This document shows positions 23,883 through 32,737 of a stretch of 64,000 nucleotides of DNA, piece after piece. Location: assembly GCF_008017755.1 (NCBI RefSeq), contig NZ_VRTS01000005.1, positions 62,001 through 126,000 of the forward strand, written 5' to 3'. Each line of letters opens with the position of its first letter. The first letter of the stretch is position 1. The notes under the pieces were generated by a model. That model did no database searches and was not told the DNA's origin. It saw only the letters and a program-made list of their open reading frames with translations. Source of the stretch: Alkalisalibacterium limincola (GTDB lineage Bacteria > Pseudomonadota > Gammaproteobacteria > Xanthomonadales > Xanthomonadaceae). Made by a program: the position numbers and the translations under genes.

Positions 23883-25700
23883 ATGGACACCGCGGCCGGA
23901 CTGGACCTGGACTCGCCCCCCTTCGACCTGCTCGACGAGGCTGCGCGGGACCGGCTGCAGTCCGCCGTGGATTTCGGTTTCTTTCCCGCCGGCACGCGCC
24001 TGATCGAGCAGGGCCGACCCTCCGAACACGCCTTCGTCGTGCTCAAGGGCCGGGTCGACGCCTCCGACGAGCGTGACGGAGCCTCCCATCGCTTCGCCGA
24101 CTACGGGCCCGGTGACGTGTTCGGCGCCTTCGCGGTGATCATGGGACGCGCCCGCCACACCTACACCTCGGCCGAGGACACGCTGTGCCACCTGATCCCG
24201 GCCGGCCTGTTCCAGAAGCTGATCGCCGAGAACCCGCGTTTCGCCGCGTTCTTCCACGAGGGCCTCTCGGTCAAGCGCAAGCTGCTGGCCGAGCAGCAGA
24301 GCGGCTCGGAGCTCACCCGCCTGATGCTCACCCGAGTCATGGATGCGCAGCTGGCGCCGGCCGTGGAGGTACCGGCCAGCACCGGCATCGCCGACGCCGC
24401 GGAGCGGCTCAAGCTCGACAAGGTCGACTGCCTGGTCGTCGCCGCAGGCCACGGCCAGCCGCGCGGCATCGTCACCCGCACCGACCTGCTCGAGGCGGTG
24501 GCGCTGTCCGGCCTGGGCCTGGACACCCCGGTGGGCGACCTGGCCAGTCGCCCGCTGGTGGCGGTGCGCTCCGAGGACGTGCTGTTCCAGGCGCTGGTGA
24601 CGATGACCGAGAAGCACATCGAGCGCGTTGCCGTGCTGGACGGCGAGCGCGTGCTCGGCACGCTGGGCATGGCCGAGGTCCTGGCCCACTACGCCAGCAA
24701 TTCCCACCTCATCAGCCTGCGCCTGGCCCGCGCCGAAAGCCTGGAGGACATCGCCGAGGCCGCCTCGCGCATGACCGCGCTGGTGCGCACGCTGCACGCG
24801 CAGGGCGCGCGCATGAGCTACCTGATGGAGATGGTCAGCGCCCTGAACTCGCGCATCATGGGGCAGATATTCCAGACCCTGGTGCCGGCCGAATACCGCG
24901 ACAAGGTCTGCCTGCTGGTGATGGGCAGCGAGGGGCGCCGCGAACAGATCCTCAAGACCGACCAGGACAACGCGCTCGTGCTGGCCGACGACCTCGACTG
25001 GCCCGGGCTGGACGAGGCGATGGACCGCTTCAGCGAGGCGCTGGGCAAGGTGGGCTACCCGCCCTGCCCGGGCAAGGTCATGGTCAACAACCCGTACTGG
25101 CGCATGAGCCAGACCCAGTGGCGCAAGCGCATCGACACCTGGCGCAAGGACTCCGGCGGCCAGACCGTGCTCGACCTGTCCATCGCGCTCGACGCCCGGC
25201 CGATCGCCGGCAACACCGCGCTGTTCGAGCCGGTGAAGGAGGCGATGATGGCCCTGGGCGGCGACCTCGTCCTGATGCGCTTCATGGCCGAGGGCGCACT
25301 GGGCTTCGGCACGCCGCTCACCCTGTTCGGAAAGGTCCGCACCGAGGAGGGGCGCACCGACCTCAAGAAGGGCGGGGTGTTCCCGCTGGTGCATGGCGTG
25401 CGCACGCTCGCACTCACCCACGGCATCCGTCGCAGTTCCACCTTCGACCGGCTGGCGGCGCTGGGCGAGGGTGAAGTGCTGAGCGCGGAGATGACGCGCG
25501 ACGTGACCCAGGCGCTGGCGGTGTTCCAGCGGCTGCGGCTGGCGCAGCAACTCGCCGACGACGAGGCCGGGCTGACGCCGGGCAACACGGTGGACGTGCG
25601 CGGCATGCGCAAGCTCGACCGGGAACTGCTGCGCGACGCACTGCGGGTGGTCAACGGCTTCAAGGACACCCTGCGGCAGCGGTTCCAGATCAGCGGGTGA
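23883..25700 (+). CDS. cNMP-binding/CBS/DUF294 nucleotidyltransferase-like protein
   Basis: A 605-residue protein with an intact reading frame. Domains in order: cyclic-nucleotide-binding-like (about 15-140, with GPGDVFGAFAV), a CBS pair (about 155-275), DUF294 nucleotidyltransferase with GSEGRREQILKTDQDN near 357 and a DUF294 C-terminal domain. It is a paralogue of the operon gene at 12054-13882 but only distantly similar. It is divergent from crbS, 130 bp away. Similar proteins are often near acetate or exonuclease genes. Substrate and ligand are unknown. Confidence 0.87.
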   Translation: MDTAAGLDLDSPPFDLLDEAARDRLQSAVDFGFFPAGTRLIEQGRPSEHAFVVLKGRVDASDERDGASHRFADYGPGDVFGAFAVIMGRARHTYTSAEDTLCHLIPAGLFQKLIAENPRFAAFFHEGLSVKRKLLAEQQSGSELTRLMLTRVMDAQLAPAVEVPASTGIADAAERLKLDKVDCLVVAAGHGQPRGIVTRTDLLEAVALSGLGLDTPVGDLASRPLVAVRSEDVLFQALVTMTEKHIERVAVLDGERVLGTLGMAEVLAHYASNSHLISLRLARAESLEDIAEAASRMTALVRTLHAQGARMSYLMEMVSALNSRIMGQIFQTLVPAEYRDKVCLLVMGSEGRREQILKTDQDNALVLADDLDWPGLDEAMDRFSEALGKVGYPPCPGKVMVNNPYWRMSQTQWRKRIDTWRKDSGGQTVLDLSIALDARPIAGNTALFEPVKEAMMALGGDLVLMRFMAEGALGFGTPLTLFGKVRTEEGRTDLKKGGVFPLVHGVRTLALTHGIRRSSTFDRLAALGEGEVLSAEMTRDVTQALAVFQRLRLAQQLADDEAGLTPGNTVDVRGMRKLDRELLRDALRVVNGFKDTLRQRFQISG

Positions 25701-25713
25701 ACCGCCCCAAACG

Positions 25714-25740
25714 CAGGAACCCGCCATGAGGCGGTTCCTG
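25714..25740. terminator. Hairpin terminator between convergent genes
   Basis: Arms CAGGAACCCGCC (25714-25725) and GGCGGTTCCTG (25730-25740) pair over 11 bp with one bulged C and an ATGA loop. It lies between the converging DUF294 gene and rpmG. It lacks a long T-tract in either direction, so strength is uncertain. Confidence 0.6.
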
Positions 25741-25775
25741 GGATATCCGGACCGCAGGCGCGGTACCGGGAAGGC

Positions 25776-25940
25776 TTACTTGATCTTGCCTTCCTTGTAC
25801 ATCACGTGCTTCCGGACGACGGGATCGTACTTCTTGATCTCCATCTTGTTCGGGGTGTTCTTCTTGTTCTTGTCGGTCGTGTAGAAGTGACCGGTGTTGG
25901 CCGAGGAGATCAACCGAATTTTATCGCGCTTGGAAGGCAT
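25776..25940 (-). CDS. rpmG: 50S ribosomal protein L33
   Basis: A 54-residue ribosomal protein of the large subunit. It starts [20 protein letters not shown] and ends [14 protein letters not shown], matching L33 over its whole length. It is the zinc-free form, with no CxxC pairs. It follows rpmB by 13 bp, the usual rpmB-rpmG operon order. Confidence 0.97.
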   Translation of the reverse strand: MPSKRDKIRLISSANTGHFYTTDKNKKNTPNKMEIKKYDPVVRKHVMYKEGKIK

Positions 25941-25953
25941 GGTTCAGGACTCC

Positions 25954-26189
25954 TCAGATCTTCTCGCCACGGGCACGCATTTCGGCAAGCACGGAGTCGA
26001 TACCGTTCTTGTCGATGGTGCGCAGGGCATGGTTGGACAGCCGAAGCTTGATCCAGCGGTTCTCGCTGGCACCCAGATGCGACGCTCGTGCAGGTTGGGC
26101 AGGAAGCGACGACGGGTCTTGTTGTTGGCATGCGAGACGTTGTTGCCGCTCTGCACTCGCTTGCCGCTGACTTGGCACACTCGGGCCAT
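25954..26189 (-). CDS. rpmB: 50S ribosomal protein L28 (frameshifted in this sequence)
   Basis: A 78-residue large-subunit ribosomal protein when restored. The first frame reads [20 protein letters not shown] and continues to [14 protein letters not shown]. It then breaks at about 26068-26073, and the second frame continues [20 protein letters not shown] to RARGEKI. One added base joins them to exactly the L28 length. L28 is expected to be needed for normal growth and is a single-copy gene, so the break is almost certainly a sequencing or assembly error. Transcribed with rpmG. Confidence 0.95.
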
Positions 26190-26366
26190 GACGCACCTCT
26201 TCGTTTTCGTGGCGGCTCCCTTGGCCAGGGAGTCATCGGCCCCGCGGCCTGGGCCGCGCGCGATACGGGTGGGTGTGGTGCCGGACGGCACCGGACGCTG
26301 GGTCCCGGGGGGTGGAATCGCACTTCCACGAGCGGGGGCACGAGGCCATGACGCAGCGAGCCGCGT

Positions 26367-26395
26367 ATTATGCGCGGGATTTGCGGGTGAGTAAA
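26367..26395 (-). promoter_or_regulatory. Sigma-70-type promoter for rpmB-rpmG
   Basis: Reading leftward: -35 TTTACT (26390-26395), a 17-bp spacer, and -10 CATAAT (26367-26372). The elements match the consensus at 4/6 and 5/6 positions. This is an AT-rich spot in otherwise GC-rich DNA, about 180 nt ahead of the rpmB start, leaving a long untranslated leader. No other gene lies between. Confidence 0.55.
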
Positions 26396-26431
26396 GAGTA
26401 ACCAGCGCGGGCGGGCCGGCTGCCCGCCGGC

Positions 26432-27319
26432 CTACTCCGCGCGCAGCTTCTCGAGGATGCCTTCCAGTGCGTCCAGGCCCTGGTAGTGCACCACCAGCTT
26501 GCCCTTGCCGGCGCGGCCGTGCTGCACCGAAACGCGGGCGTTGAGGCGCTCGCTGAGTTCGTTCTCCAGCGCCTGGATATCGGCGTCGGCCGACGGCCGG
26601 GCCGGCCTGGAACCCTTTTCCGGCAACCGGCCCTGCACGATGCGCTGCACCCGGCGCTCGACCTCGCGCACGCTCAGGCCCTCGGCGGCCGCCTCGCGCG
26701 CCAGCGCCACGGCCGCCTGCGGCTGCAGCGTCAACAGCGCGCGGGCATGGCCCATCTCCAGCTCGCGGCGCTCCACCAGCGCGCGGATCTCCTCGGGCAT
26801 GTCGAGCAGGCGCAGCAGATTCGACACCGCCGAACGACCGCGGCCGACGGCTTCGGCCGCCTGCTGGTGGGTCAGGTCGAATTCCTCGATCAGCCGCGCC
26901 AGCGCCTGGGCCTCCTCCAGCGGGTTGAGGTCCTCGCGCTGGATGTTCTCGATCAGCGACATCGCGATGACCGCGCGGTCATCGACCTCGCGCAGCACCA
27001 CCGGCACGTCGCTCATGCCGGCCTGCTGCGCGGCGCGCCAGCGGCGCTCGCCGGCGATGATCTCGTAGCGGCCACCGGCCACGGCGCGCACCACGATGGG
27101 CTGGATCAGCCCCTGGGCGCGGATCGAGTCGGCCAGCTCGGCCAGACGTGCCGGGTCCATTCCGGTGCGCGGCTGGTACTTGCCCGGCTGCAGCTGCTCG
27201 ACCGGCAGGCTGCGCAGGCTCTCGCCGCCATCGGCCTCGGCCGGTGCAGGCTTGGCCTTGCCAGGTCCGCTCAGCAGCGCGTCCAGGCCACGCCCCAGTC
27301 CTCGTTTCTTTGCCGCCAT
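26432..27319 (-). CDS. parB: Chromosome partitioning protein ParB
   Basis: DNA-binding CTP-switch protein (295 residues) that loads at parS sites and spreads for chromosome segregation. The N-terminal [18 protein letters not shown] is the ParA-interacting segment. The ParB/Srx domain holds [15 protein letters not shown] and [15 protein letters not shown], and the HTH region holds TGHQQ-like [19 protein letters not shown]. The C-terminal dimerisation domain is present. Its start overlaps the parA stop by 1 nt. No parS consensus was noticed nearby. Confidence 0.96.
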   Translation of the reverse strand: MAAKKRGLGRGLDALLSGPGKAKPAPAEADGGESLRSLPVEQLQPGKYQPRTGMDPARLAELADSIRAQGLIQPIVVRAVAGGRYEIIAGERRWRAAQQAGMSDVPVVLREVDDRAVIAMSLIENIQREDLNPLEEAQALARLIEEFDLTHQQAAEAVGRGRSAVSNLLRLLDMPEEIRALVERRELEMGHARALLTLQPQAAVALAREAAAEGLSVREVERRVQRIVQGRLPEKGSRPARPSADADIQALENELSERLNARVSVQHGRAGKGKLVVHYQGLDALEGILEKLRAE

Positions 27320-28107
27320 CAGGTGGTCTCCGCTGTGGTCTTGCGGGTGCGCTCGCGACGCACCAGTTCGCCGGCCAGGCCCAGGTAGGCGATGCCGCCG
27401 CGCGAATTGCGGTCATAGCCCAGGATGCTCTGGCCGTGGCTGGGCGCCTCGGCCAGTCGCACGTTGCGCGGCACGATCGAGCGGAACACCTTGTCGCCGA
27501 AGTGGCGCGTGAGTTCACCGCTGACCGAGTTGGCCAGGTTGTTGCGCACGTCGAACATCGTCCGCAGGATGCCCTCGATCTCCAGGGCCGGGTTGACCCG
27601 CTCCTTGAGCGAATCGATCGTCTCCACCAGCGCGCTGAGGCCCTCCAGCGCGAAGTATTCGCACTGCATCGGCACCAGCACGCTGTCGGCCAGCGCCAGC
27701 GCATTGAGCGTCAGCAGCGACAGCGCCGGCGGGCAGTCGATGATCACGTAGTCGTAGCCGTCCAGCTTTCCTTCCAGCGCCACGCGCAGGCGGTGGTAGC
27801 GGTCGGGCAACTCCATCATCTGCACTTCGGCCGCGGTCAGGTCGATGTTGCTGGGGATCAGGTCGAAACCCTCGTCCGTGGTGATGATCGTCTCGGCCGA
27901 CGTGGTCTCGCCCAGCAGGAGTTCGCAGGCGGAGTTGTCGATCTCGCGCTTGTCCACGCCGGCCGCCATCGTGGCGTTGCCCTGCGGGTCGAGGTCGACC
28001 AGCAGCACCTTGCGCGGCACCTGGGCCAGCGCGGCGGTCAGGTTCACCGCGGTGGTGGTCTTGCCCACGCCGCCCTTCTGGTTGGCGATCGCGATGATGC
28101 GCGTCAT
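27319..28107 (-). CDS. parA: Chromosome partitioning ATPase ParA
   Basis: A 262-residue ParA/Soj ATPase that moves ParB-parS complexes. The deviant Walker [10 protein letters not shown] is near residue 11 ([18 protein letters not shown]), Walker A' is VDLDPQGNA and Walker B is [10 protein letters not shown]. It overlaps rsmG at its start (ATGA) and parB at its end, giving a tightly coupled rsmG-parA-parB operon. Confidence 0.97.
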   Translation of the reverse strand: MTRIIAIANQKGGVGKTTTAVNLTAALAQVPRKVLLVDLDPQGNATMAAGVDKREIDNSACELLLGETTSAETIITTDEGFDLIPSNIDLTAAEVQMMELPDRYHRLRVALEGKLDGYDYVIIDCPPALSLLTLNALALADSVLVPMQCEYFALEGLSALVETIDSLKERVNPALEIEGILRTMFDVRNNLANSVSGELTRHFGDKVFRSIVPRNVRLAEAPSHGQSILGYDRNSRGGIAYLGLAGELVRRERTRKTTAETT

Positions 28108-28786
28108 TCACTGCTCCCCTGCGTTGCCGCCCGCGGACCGATGTCCCGCTCGACGATGACCATGTGCCGCTCCGCCCCCAGCCCCGGCACCTGCAGCGCT
28201 TCGATCGCGCTGACGCGCCAGCCGGCCGGAAGGGCCTGGATCTCCTCGTGCGGGAGTGTCCCCTTCATCGCCAGCAGCCGCCCCTGCGGGGTCAACAGAT
28301 GGCCACCGATGTCGAGGATCATCCCAAGGGTACCCAAGGCCCGGGCCACAAGACAGTCGAAGCCGCCCGGGCGGTCCACGGCCTCGGCACGCCCTTCGAT
28401 CACCTCGATGTTGTCCAGGCCCATCTGCCGCTTCACCTCGCGCATGAAGCGCGCCTTCTTGCCGGCCGACTCCACCAGGGTCACCTGCAGGCCCGGGCGC
28501 AGGATCGCCAGCGGGATGCCGGGCAGGCCGCGCCGGCGCCGAGGTCGGCCATTCGCTCATCGCCCACGAAGCGGTGCATCGACAGCGAATCGAGCAGGTG
28601 CTTGACCAGCATGTCGCGCGGATCGCGGATCGCGGTGAGGTTGTAGGCACCGTTCCAGCGCACCAGCAGCGCCAGGTATTCCAGCAGGCGGGCGGCAAGA
28701 TCCCCCCCGTCCATGCCGGGCTGGTGCAGGCCAAGCTCGCGCAGGCCGTCTTCGAGATCGGGAAGGAGGTCGTTGGGCAGGTTCAT
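28104..28786 (-). CDS. rsmG: 16S rRNA (guanine527-N7)-methyltransferase (frameshifted in this sequence)
   Basis: SAM-dependent methyltransferase (227 residues when restored) that modifies G527 of 16S rRNA. The N-terminal frame runs from [15 protein letters not shown] to MADLGAGA, the SAM-binding loop. It breaks at about 28525-28532. The second frame carries [16 protein letters not shown] and KGTLPHEEI to the end. Adding one G restores [14 protein letters not shown]. First gene of the rsmG-parA-parB operon; its stop overlaps the parA start. Confidence 0.93.
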
Positions 28787-28869
28787 GGCGGCACCGGACG
28801 GCCGCCGAGTATAGAGGCTGCGGCGCGGCGAGTCTGGCCGGGCCGGCCGGGGCACGCGTGCCGCGGGAC

Positions 28870-29328
28870 TCAGCCCGGATGCAGCGAGCAGCGGATGATG
28901 CGCAGGCCGAGGCCCGACATCCGCTCGTTGAGCGCCTTCTTGAACGAGTCGGCGCTGAACCCGGCTTCCGCCGGCGCGCTCATGTTGGCCACTTCCTCCA
29001 GCACCGCCGCGGCCTCGTCCAGCACCAGGCTGTCCACGCGCTCGAGCGCATGGCCGGTGCGGACCGGATCGAGGATCTGGTAGTACAGGTCGCCGCCGGC
29101 CTGCATCGGGCCATAGGCGCGGGTCGGCAGCTCGAGGTGGTGGCCGATCAGCAGCACGCGTGCGGCGACGCGGTCGAGGACCGGCCAGACCAGGTGGAAC
29201 CCCGGGGCCAGCGTGCGCACGTAGCGCCCGAAGCGATGGACGGTGTGCACCTCACCCTGCGGCACCCGTCGCAGCGCGGCGAGGGCCAGCGCGAACAGCA
29301 CGGAAGCGGTCAGGGCAAGGGCGGTCAT
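28870..29328 (-). CDS. Short band-7/SPFH-domain membrane protein
   Basis: A 152-residue protein with an N-terminal membrane anchor (MTALALTASVLFALALAAL) followed by a band-7-like domain beginning RRVPQGEVHTVHRFGRYVR and LAPGFHLVWPVLDRV. Full-length SPFH proteins are about 250-350 residues, so this is a short form lacking the C-terminal coiled coil. It ends with ERMSGLGLRIIRCSLHPG. A promoter-like element lies at 29415-29444. Function is unknown; membrane scaffolding is the family theme. Confidence 0.65.
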   Translation of the reverse strand: MTALALTASVLFALALAALRRVPQGEVHTVHRFGRYVRTLAPGFHLVWPVLDRVAARVLLIGHHLELPTRAYGPMQAGGDLYYQILDPVRTGHALERVDSLVLDEAAAVLEEVANMSAPAEAGFSADSFKKALNERMSGLGLRIIRCSLHPG

Positions 29329-29414
29329 CGGGTCCACGGCTTTCACTCGGAGCGTTGTGTGGAATCAAGGGCTGGGCGCCCCAACTTAATGCGCAGCCTG
29401 CGATGGGCAGGCTA

Positions 29415-29444
29415 AATATATGCTGTCTATAAGCATTAACGCAA
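29415..29444 (-). promoter_or_regulatory. Promoter-like element upstream of the band-7 gene
   Basis: Reading leftward: -35 TTGCGT (29439-29444), 18-bp spacer, -10 TATATT (29415-29420), within a clearly AT-rich patch. It lies about 90 nt upstream of the band-7 start and downstream of the MerC-like gene. Assigned from consensus only. Confidence 0.4.
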
Positions 29445-29512
29445 AGTTTACGTGCCACCGGCCAAACGTCAGGTGAATTTTTTCGGCCGATTCTGCGTGC
29501 GCCACCGCCCGT

Positions 29513-29947
29513 TCAGCGCCGGGCACGCTCCAGGGAGACGCGCAGGGCGGCCACCTTCGTCGCGTTCCACACATGGGCGATGACCAGCAGCAGGCCGCCG
29601 CCGAGCACCAGGCCGGGGCCCAGCCAGCGCGAGGCATGCCATTCGATGACCAGCACGGTGGACAGCAACACGATGCCCGCCAAGCCCAGTACACCCGGGC
29701 CGTAGCCGCGGTGGCGCAGCCATCCCAGCCCCAGTCCGACGGCGGCGAACAGGGCGGCCAGGAGCACCAGCGCGAGCTCCAGCCGCGCATACCACACGAG
29801 CGGGATGCCCCACAGCCGCTGGCTGAACCACACCAGGGGCATTGCGGTCAGAGCCCAGGCAAGCGCGGCACAATGGATTCCACACAACAGCGATACGGTG
29901 ATGCCGGCGCGGTCGCCGATGCGCTGCAACAAGGCCGCCACTTGCAT
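29513..29947 (-). CDS. MerC-domain membrane protein
   Basis: A 144-residue protein with four hydrophobic helices and the motif LLCGIHCAAL near residue 20, the Cys/His-containing helix of MerC-domain proteins. MerC proteins move mercury, but chromosomal relatives occur next to zinc genes. It is divergent from zrgA across a 62-bp gap with a Zur-type palindrome. A role in metal transport under zinc control is therefore likely, with zinc more plausible than mercury because no other mer gene is present. Confidence 0.75.
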   Translation of the reverse strand: MQVAALLQRIGDRAGITVSLLCGIHCAALAWALTAMPLVWFSQRLWGIPLVWYARLELALVLLAALFAAVGLGLGWLRHRGYGPGVLGLAGIVLLSTVLVIEWHASRWLGPGLVLGGGLLLVIAHVWNATKVAALRVSLERARR

Positions 29948-29969
29948 ACCAGCACTCCCTCGCTCTAAT

Positions 29970-29984
29970 TGTTATAGTGTAACA
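29970..29984. promoter_or_regulatory. Zur box (zinc-uptake regulator operator)
   Basis: The 15-mer TGTTATAGTGTAACA at 29970-29984 is an almost perfect palindrome and matches the gammaproteobacterial Zur pattern GTTATA-n-TATAAC with one changed pair. It lies midway between the divergent merC-like and zrgA starts and overlaps TATAGT, a likely -10. Zur with zinc should repress both directions. Confidence 0.75.
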
Positions 29985-30009
29985 CTCACGCCCTTCGGAA
30001 GGTCCACCA

Positions 30010-30723
30010 ATGACCCGTCACCGCACGCTTACCCTTCTTGCCGGCTCCCTGCTCTGTGGCTCCATGGCGGCGGCCTCGCCGGCGCAGGCCCACGGCGCCC
30101 ACGAGCACGGCGTCACCTATCTGGACGTGATCCTCGACGGGTCGGTCCTGGCGATCGACCTGCGCGGCGCCGGCCACCACCTGGCGGGCTTCGAGCACGC
30201 GCCGGAAACCGGGGAGCAGCTCGAGGCCTGGCAGGCGACCATCGACGGCCTGGGCGATGCCGGTGCGCTGTTCGTGCTGCCGCCGCAGGCCGGCTGTTCA
30301 CTGCAATCGGCAGACGTGACGCCACCTGCCGCCCAGGCCGCCAGCGCTTCCGGTGCCGATGCGCACGCGCACGACACGGCGGACCACGACAGGCACGAAC
30401 ACGGCCGTGACCACGGCCATCATCACGACCACGGGCACAAGCATGGGAACGGGCACGCCAAGGATCACGGACATCGTCATGGCGGCGATCACCCTGCCCA
30501 TCCGGACGAGGACAAGGGCGACGGCGACGGCCATGGCCACGCGGCCGACTGGCAGGCTCGCTATCGCTTCGAATGCCGCGATGCCAGCCAACTCACCTCG
30601 ATTGAGGTAGGTTTGTTCACCGCGTTCCCCGCCCACGAGGAAGTCCGCTACCAGCGCTTCTCCGACGGCGGCCAGGATGGCGGCACGTTGCGCGCCGGAC
30701 GCACCCGACTTCCACTTCGCTGA
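30010..30723 (+). CDS. zrgA: ZrgA-type histidine-rich zinc-uptake protein (DUF2796)
   Basis: A 237-residue periplasmic protein with a signal peptide ending near SPAQA. After a folded N-terminal part comes a very His/Asp-rich stretch at residues about 118-177 (HDRHEHGRDHGHHHDHGH and similar), expected to bind several zinc ions. A C-terminal domain follows (FECRDASQLTSIEVGLF). It begins 26 bp after the Zur box and is followed at once by an ABC ATPase and an FtsX-like permease, the gene order of the zrgABC zinc system known in Vibrio. Confidence 0.88.
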   Translation: MTRHRTLTLLAGSLLCGSMAAASPAQAHGAHEHGVTYLDVILDGSVLAIDLRGAGHHLAGFEHAPETGEQLEAWQATIDGLGDAGALFVLPPQAGCSLQSADVTPPAAQAASASGADAHAHDTADHDRHEHGRDHGHHHDHGHKHGNGHAKDHGHRHGGDHPAHPDEDKGDGDGHGHAADWQARYRFECRDASQLTSIEVGLFTAFPAHEEVRYQRFSDGGQDGGTLRAGRTRLPLR

Positions 30724-30729
30724 GAACCG

Positions 30730-31464
30730 ATGCCCGAATCCACGCCCGCCCCACGGACCACCCCCGCCCTCGAGATCACCGGCCTGCGCTTTGGCTGGAA
30801 GCCCGGCGAGACTTTGCTCGACATTCCCGAATTCCGGGTCGATGCCGGGCAGCGCGCGTTCCTGTTCGGCCCCAGCGGCAGCGGCAAGTCGACGCTGCTC
30901 AACCTGCTGGCCGGTACGCTGGCCCCGCGCGAAGGCCACATCGTACTGGGTGGCGTGGATGCCTCCGGCCTGTCCTCGCGACGCCGCGACCGGCTGCGCG
31001 CCGAGCAGATGGGCTTCATCTTCCAGCAGTTCAACCTGCTGCCCTTCCTGTCGGTGCGCGACAACGTGATGCTGGGCTGCCGCTTCTCGCGCAGCCGCCG
31101 GCAGCGCGCGGTGGCCCGCGACGGCACCCTGGAGGCCTCGGCCGAGCGCCTGCTGGCGGCGCTGGGCCTGGATGACGCCGGCATCGCCCGGCGCCGGTCC
31201 TCGGAACTCTCCGTCGGCCAACAGCAGCGCGTCGCCGCAGCGCGCGCGCTGATCGGCGAGCCGGCGCTGGTGCTGGCCGATGAGCCCACCTCGGCACTCG
31301 ACGCCGACGCACGCCACGGCTTCCTCAAGCTGATGGCCGAAGAGTGCGCGCGTTCCGGGGCGGCCCTGCTGTTCGTCAGCCACGACCGCGAGCTCGAGCG
31401 CGACTTCGACCGCGCGATCGACCTGCGTGAGCTCAACCACGCACGCGTGGAGGCATCGGCATGA
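30730..31464 (+). CDS. ABC transporter ATPase of the zrg zinc system (MacB/LolD type)
   Basis: A 244-residue ATPase with Walker A GPSGSGKST near residue 48, Q-loop FIFQQFNLLPFLSVRDN, ABC signature ELSVGQQQRVAAARAL (a variant, LSVGQQ), and Walker B LVLADEPTSALD. It starts 6 bp after zrgA and overlaps the permease (ATGA). The LolD/MacB class pairs with FtsX-like permeases, which usually power periplasmic work or export. How the zrg system promotes zinc uptake is not established from the sequence. Confidence 0.9.
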   Translation: MPESTPAPRTTPALEITGLRFGWKPGETLLDIPEFRVDAGQRAFLFGPSGSGKSTLLNLLAGTLAPREGHIVLGGVDASGLSSRRRDRLRAEQMGFIFQQFNLLPFLSVRDNVMLGCRFSRSRRQRAVARDGTLEASAERLLAALGLDDAGIARRRSSELSVGQQQRVAAARALIGEPALVLADEPTSALDADARHGFLKLMAEECARSGAALLFVSHDRELERDFDRAIDLRELNHARVEASA

Positions 31465-32720
31465 GCGTACTGTTCCGCATCGCCGCCGCCAGCCTGTGGA
31501 GCCGCCGCTTCACCGTGATGCTGACGCTGCTGACCGTGGCGGTCAGCGTCATGCTGTTCGTCGGCGTGGAGCGCGTGCGCGGCGAGGCGCGCGAGTCGTT
31601 CCTGCGCACCGTCGGCGGCATCGACCTGATCGTCGGCGCCCGCGCCCACCCGGTGCAGCTGATGCTGTACTCGGTGTTCCGCATGGGCGACGCGACCAAC
31701 AACATGTCCTGGGACAGCTACCAGGCGGTCGCGAACCAGCCCGGCGTGGGCTGGACCGTACCGATCTCGCTGGGCGACTCGCACCGCGGCTACCGCGTCG
31801 TCGGCACCACGCCGGGCTACTTCGAGCACGTGCGCTACGCCGGCACGCGCGCGCTGGAGATGCGCGACGGCGAGTGGTTCGACGACCTGTTCGACGCCGT
31901 CGTCGGCGCCGAGGTGGCGCAGCGGCTGGGCTACTCGCCCGGCGAGCAGATCGTGCTGGCCCACGGCACCGCCGCGGCCAATCCGCACCAGCACGACGAC
32001 CGGCCGTTCACCGTGGTCGGGGTGCTGGCGCGCACCGGCACGCCGATCGACCAGGGCGTGTACGTCAGCCTCGAGGCGATCGAGGCGATCCACATCAACT
32101 GGCGCACCGGCACCCGTGTCGGTCGGGCACCGGCCATCGAGGACATCGACCCGGCGCGATTGCAGCCGCGCGCGATCACCGCCGTGTATGTCGGCCTGGA
32201 GGAGCGCCTGGCGATCTTCTCCGTGCAGCGCTTCATCAATGATTTCCGTGCCGAGCCGCTGACCGCCGTCCTCCCCGGCGTGGCGCTGCAGCAACTGTGG
32301 CAGCTGCTGGGGGTGGCCGAGCGCGCGATGCTGGTCATTGCCGCCTGCGTGGTGCTGGCCGGCCTGCTGGGCCTGTTGACGGTGCTGCTGGCCACGCTGT
32401 CGGAGCGCCGCCGCGAAATGGCGATCCTGCGTGCGGTCGGCGCCCGACCCGGCGACGTGTTCGGCCTGCTGCTCACCGAGGCGCTGTTGCTGGCCGTGGC
32501 CGGCGTGGCCTTGGGCGTGCTCCTGCTGCAGGTCGCCATCGCCGTGGCCTCGCCCTGGCTTCAGGCGCGGTATGGGGTTGCGGTATCGCCGGGCTGGCCG
32601 TCTGCGGCAGAATGGAAGCTTCTCGGTGGTGTCATCGCCGCCGCGGCCATGGTCGGCCTGATCCCTGCGTTGCTCGCCTACCGGCGTTCCGTTGCCGACG
32701 GCATGAGCATCCGTCACTGA
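31461..32720 (+). CDS. FtsX-like ABC permease of the zrg zinc system
   Basis: A 419-residue permease with one N-terminal membrane helix (about 18-38), a large periplasmic MacB-like domain (40-280) and three C-terminal helices (about 285-400, with RRREMAILRAVGARPGDVFG, the typical coupling segment). It overlaps the ATPase gene by 4 bp. It is paired with ZrgA and a DUF3299 protein, as in the Vibrio zinc-regulated operon. Confidence 0.9.
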   Translation: MSVLFRIAAASLWSRRFTVMLTLLTVAVSVMLFVGVERVRGEARESFLRTVGGIDLIVGARAHPVQLMLYSVFRMGDATNNMSWDSYQAVANQPGVGWTVPISLGDSHRGYRVVGTTPGYFEHVRYAGTRALEMRDGEWFDDLFDAVVGAEVAQRLGYSPGEQIVLAHGTAAANPHQHDDRPFTVVGVLARTGTPIDQGVYVSLEAIEAIHINWRTGTRVGRAPAIEDIDPARLQPRAITAVYVGLEERLAIFSVQRFINDFRAEPLTAVLPGVALQQLWQLLGVAERAMLVIAACVVLAGLLGLLTVLLATLSERRREMAILRAVGARPGDVFGLLLTEALLLAVAGVALGVLLLQVAIAVASPWLQARYGVAVSPGWPSAAEWKLLGGVIAAAAMVGLIPALLAYRRSVADGMSIRH

Positions 32721-32737
32721 ATCCCCCGGAGTCCCCC

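Noticed and set aside
21380-24076. 898-codon rightward open frame opposite crbS
   Set aside because: Antisense of crbS, which has all kinase and receiver motifs; the shadow is His/Arg-rich and has no start signal.
25954-26196. Alternative L28-like frame starting at 26196
   Set aside because: Its first 45 residues do not resemble L28; only the part after the break does.
26414-26432. Hairpin GGCCGGC/GCCGGCC at the end of parB as terminator
   Set aside because: The stem is 7 bp without a T-tract and lies at the parB stop. Such stems occur by chance in this GC-rich DNA.
26432-28786. parS site near parAB
   Set aside because: No match to the TGTTTCACGTGAAACA consensus was noticed in or around the operon.
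29513-29947. Mercury-resistance locus
   Set aside because: Only a MerC-like gene is present, with no merR, merA, merT or merP, and a Zur box stands upstream.
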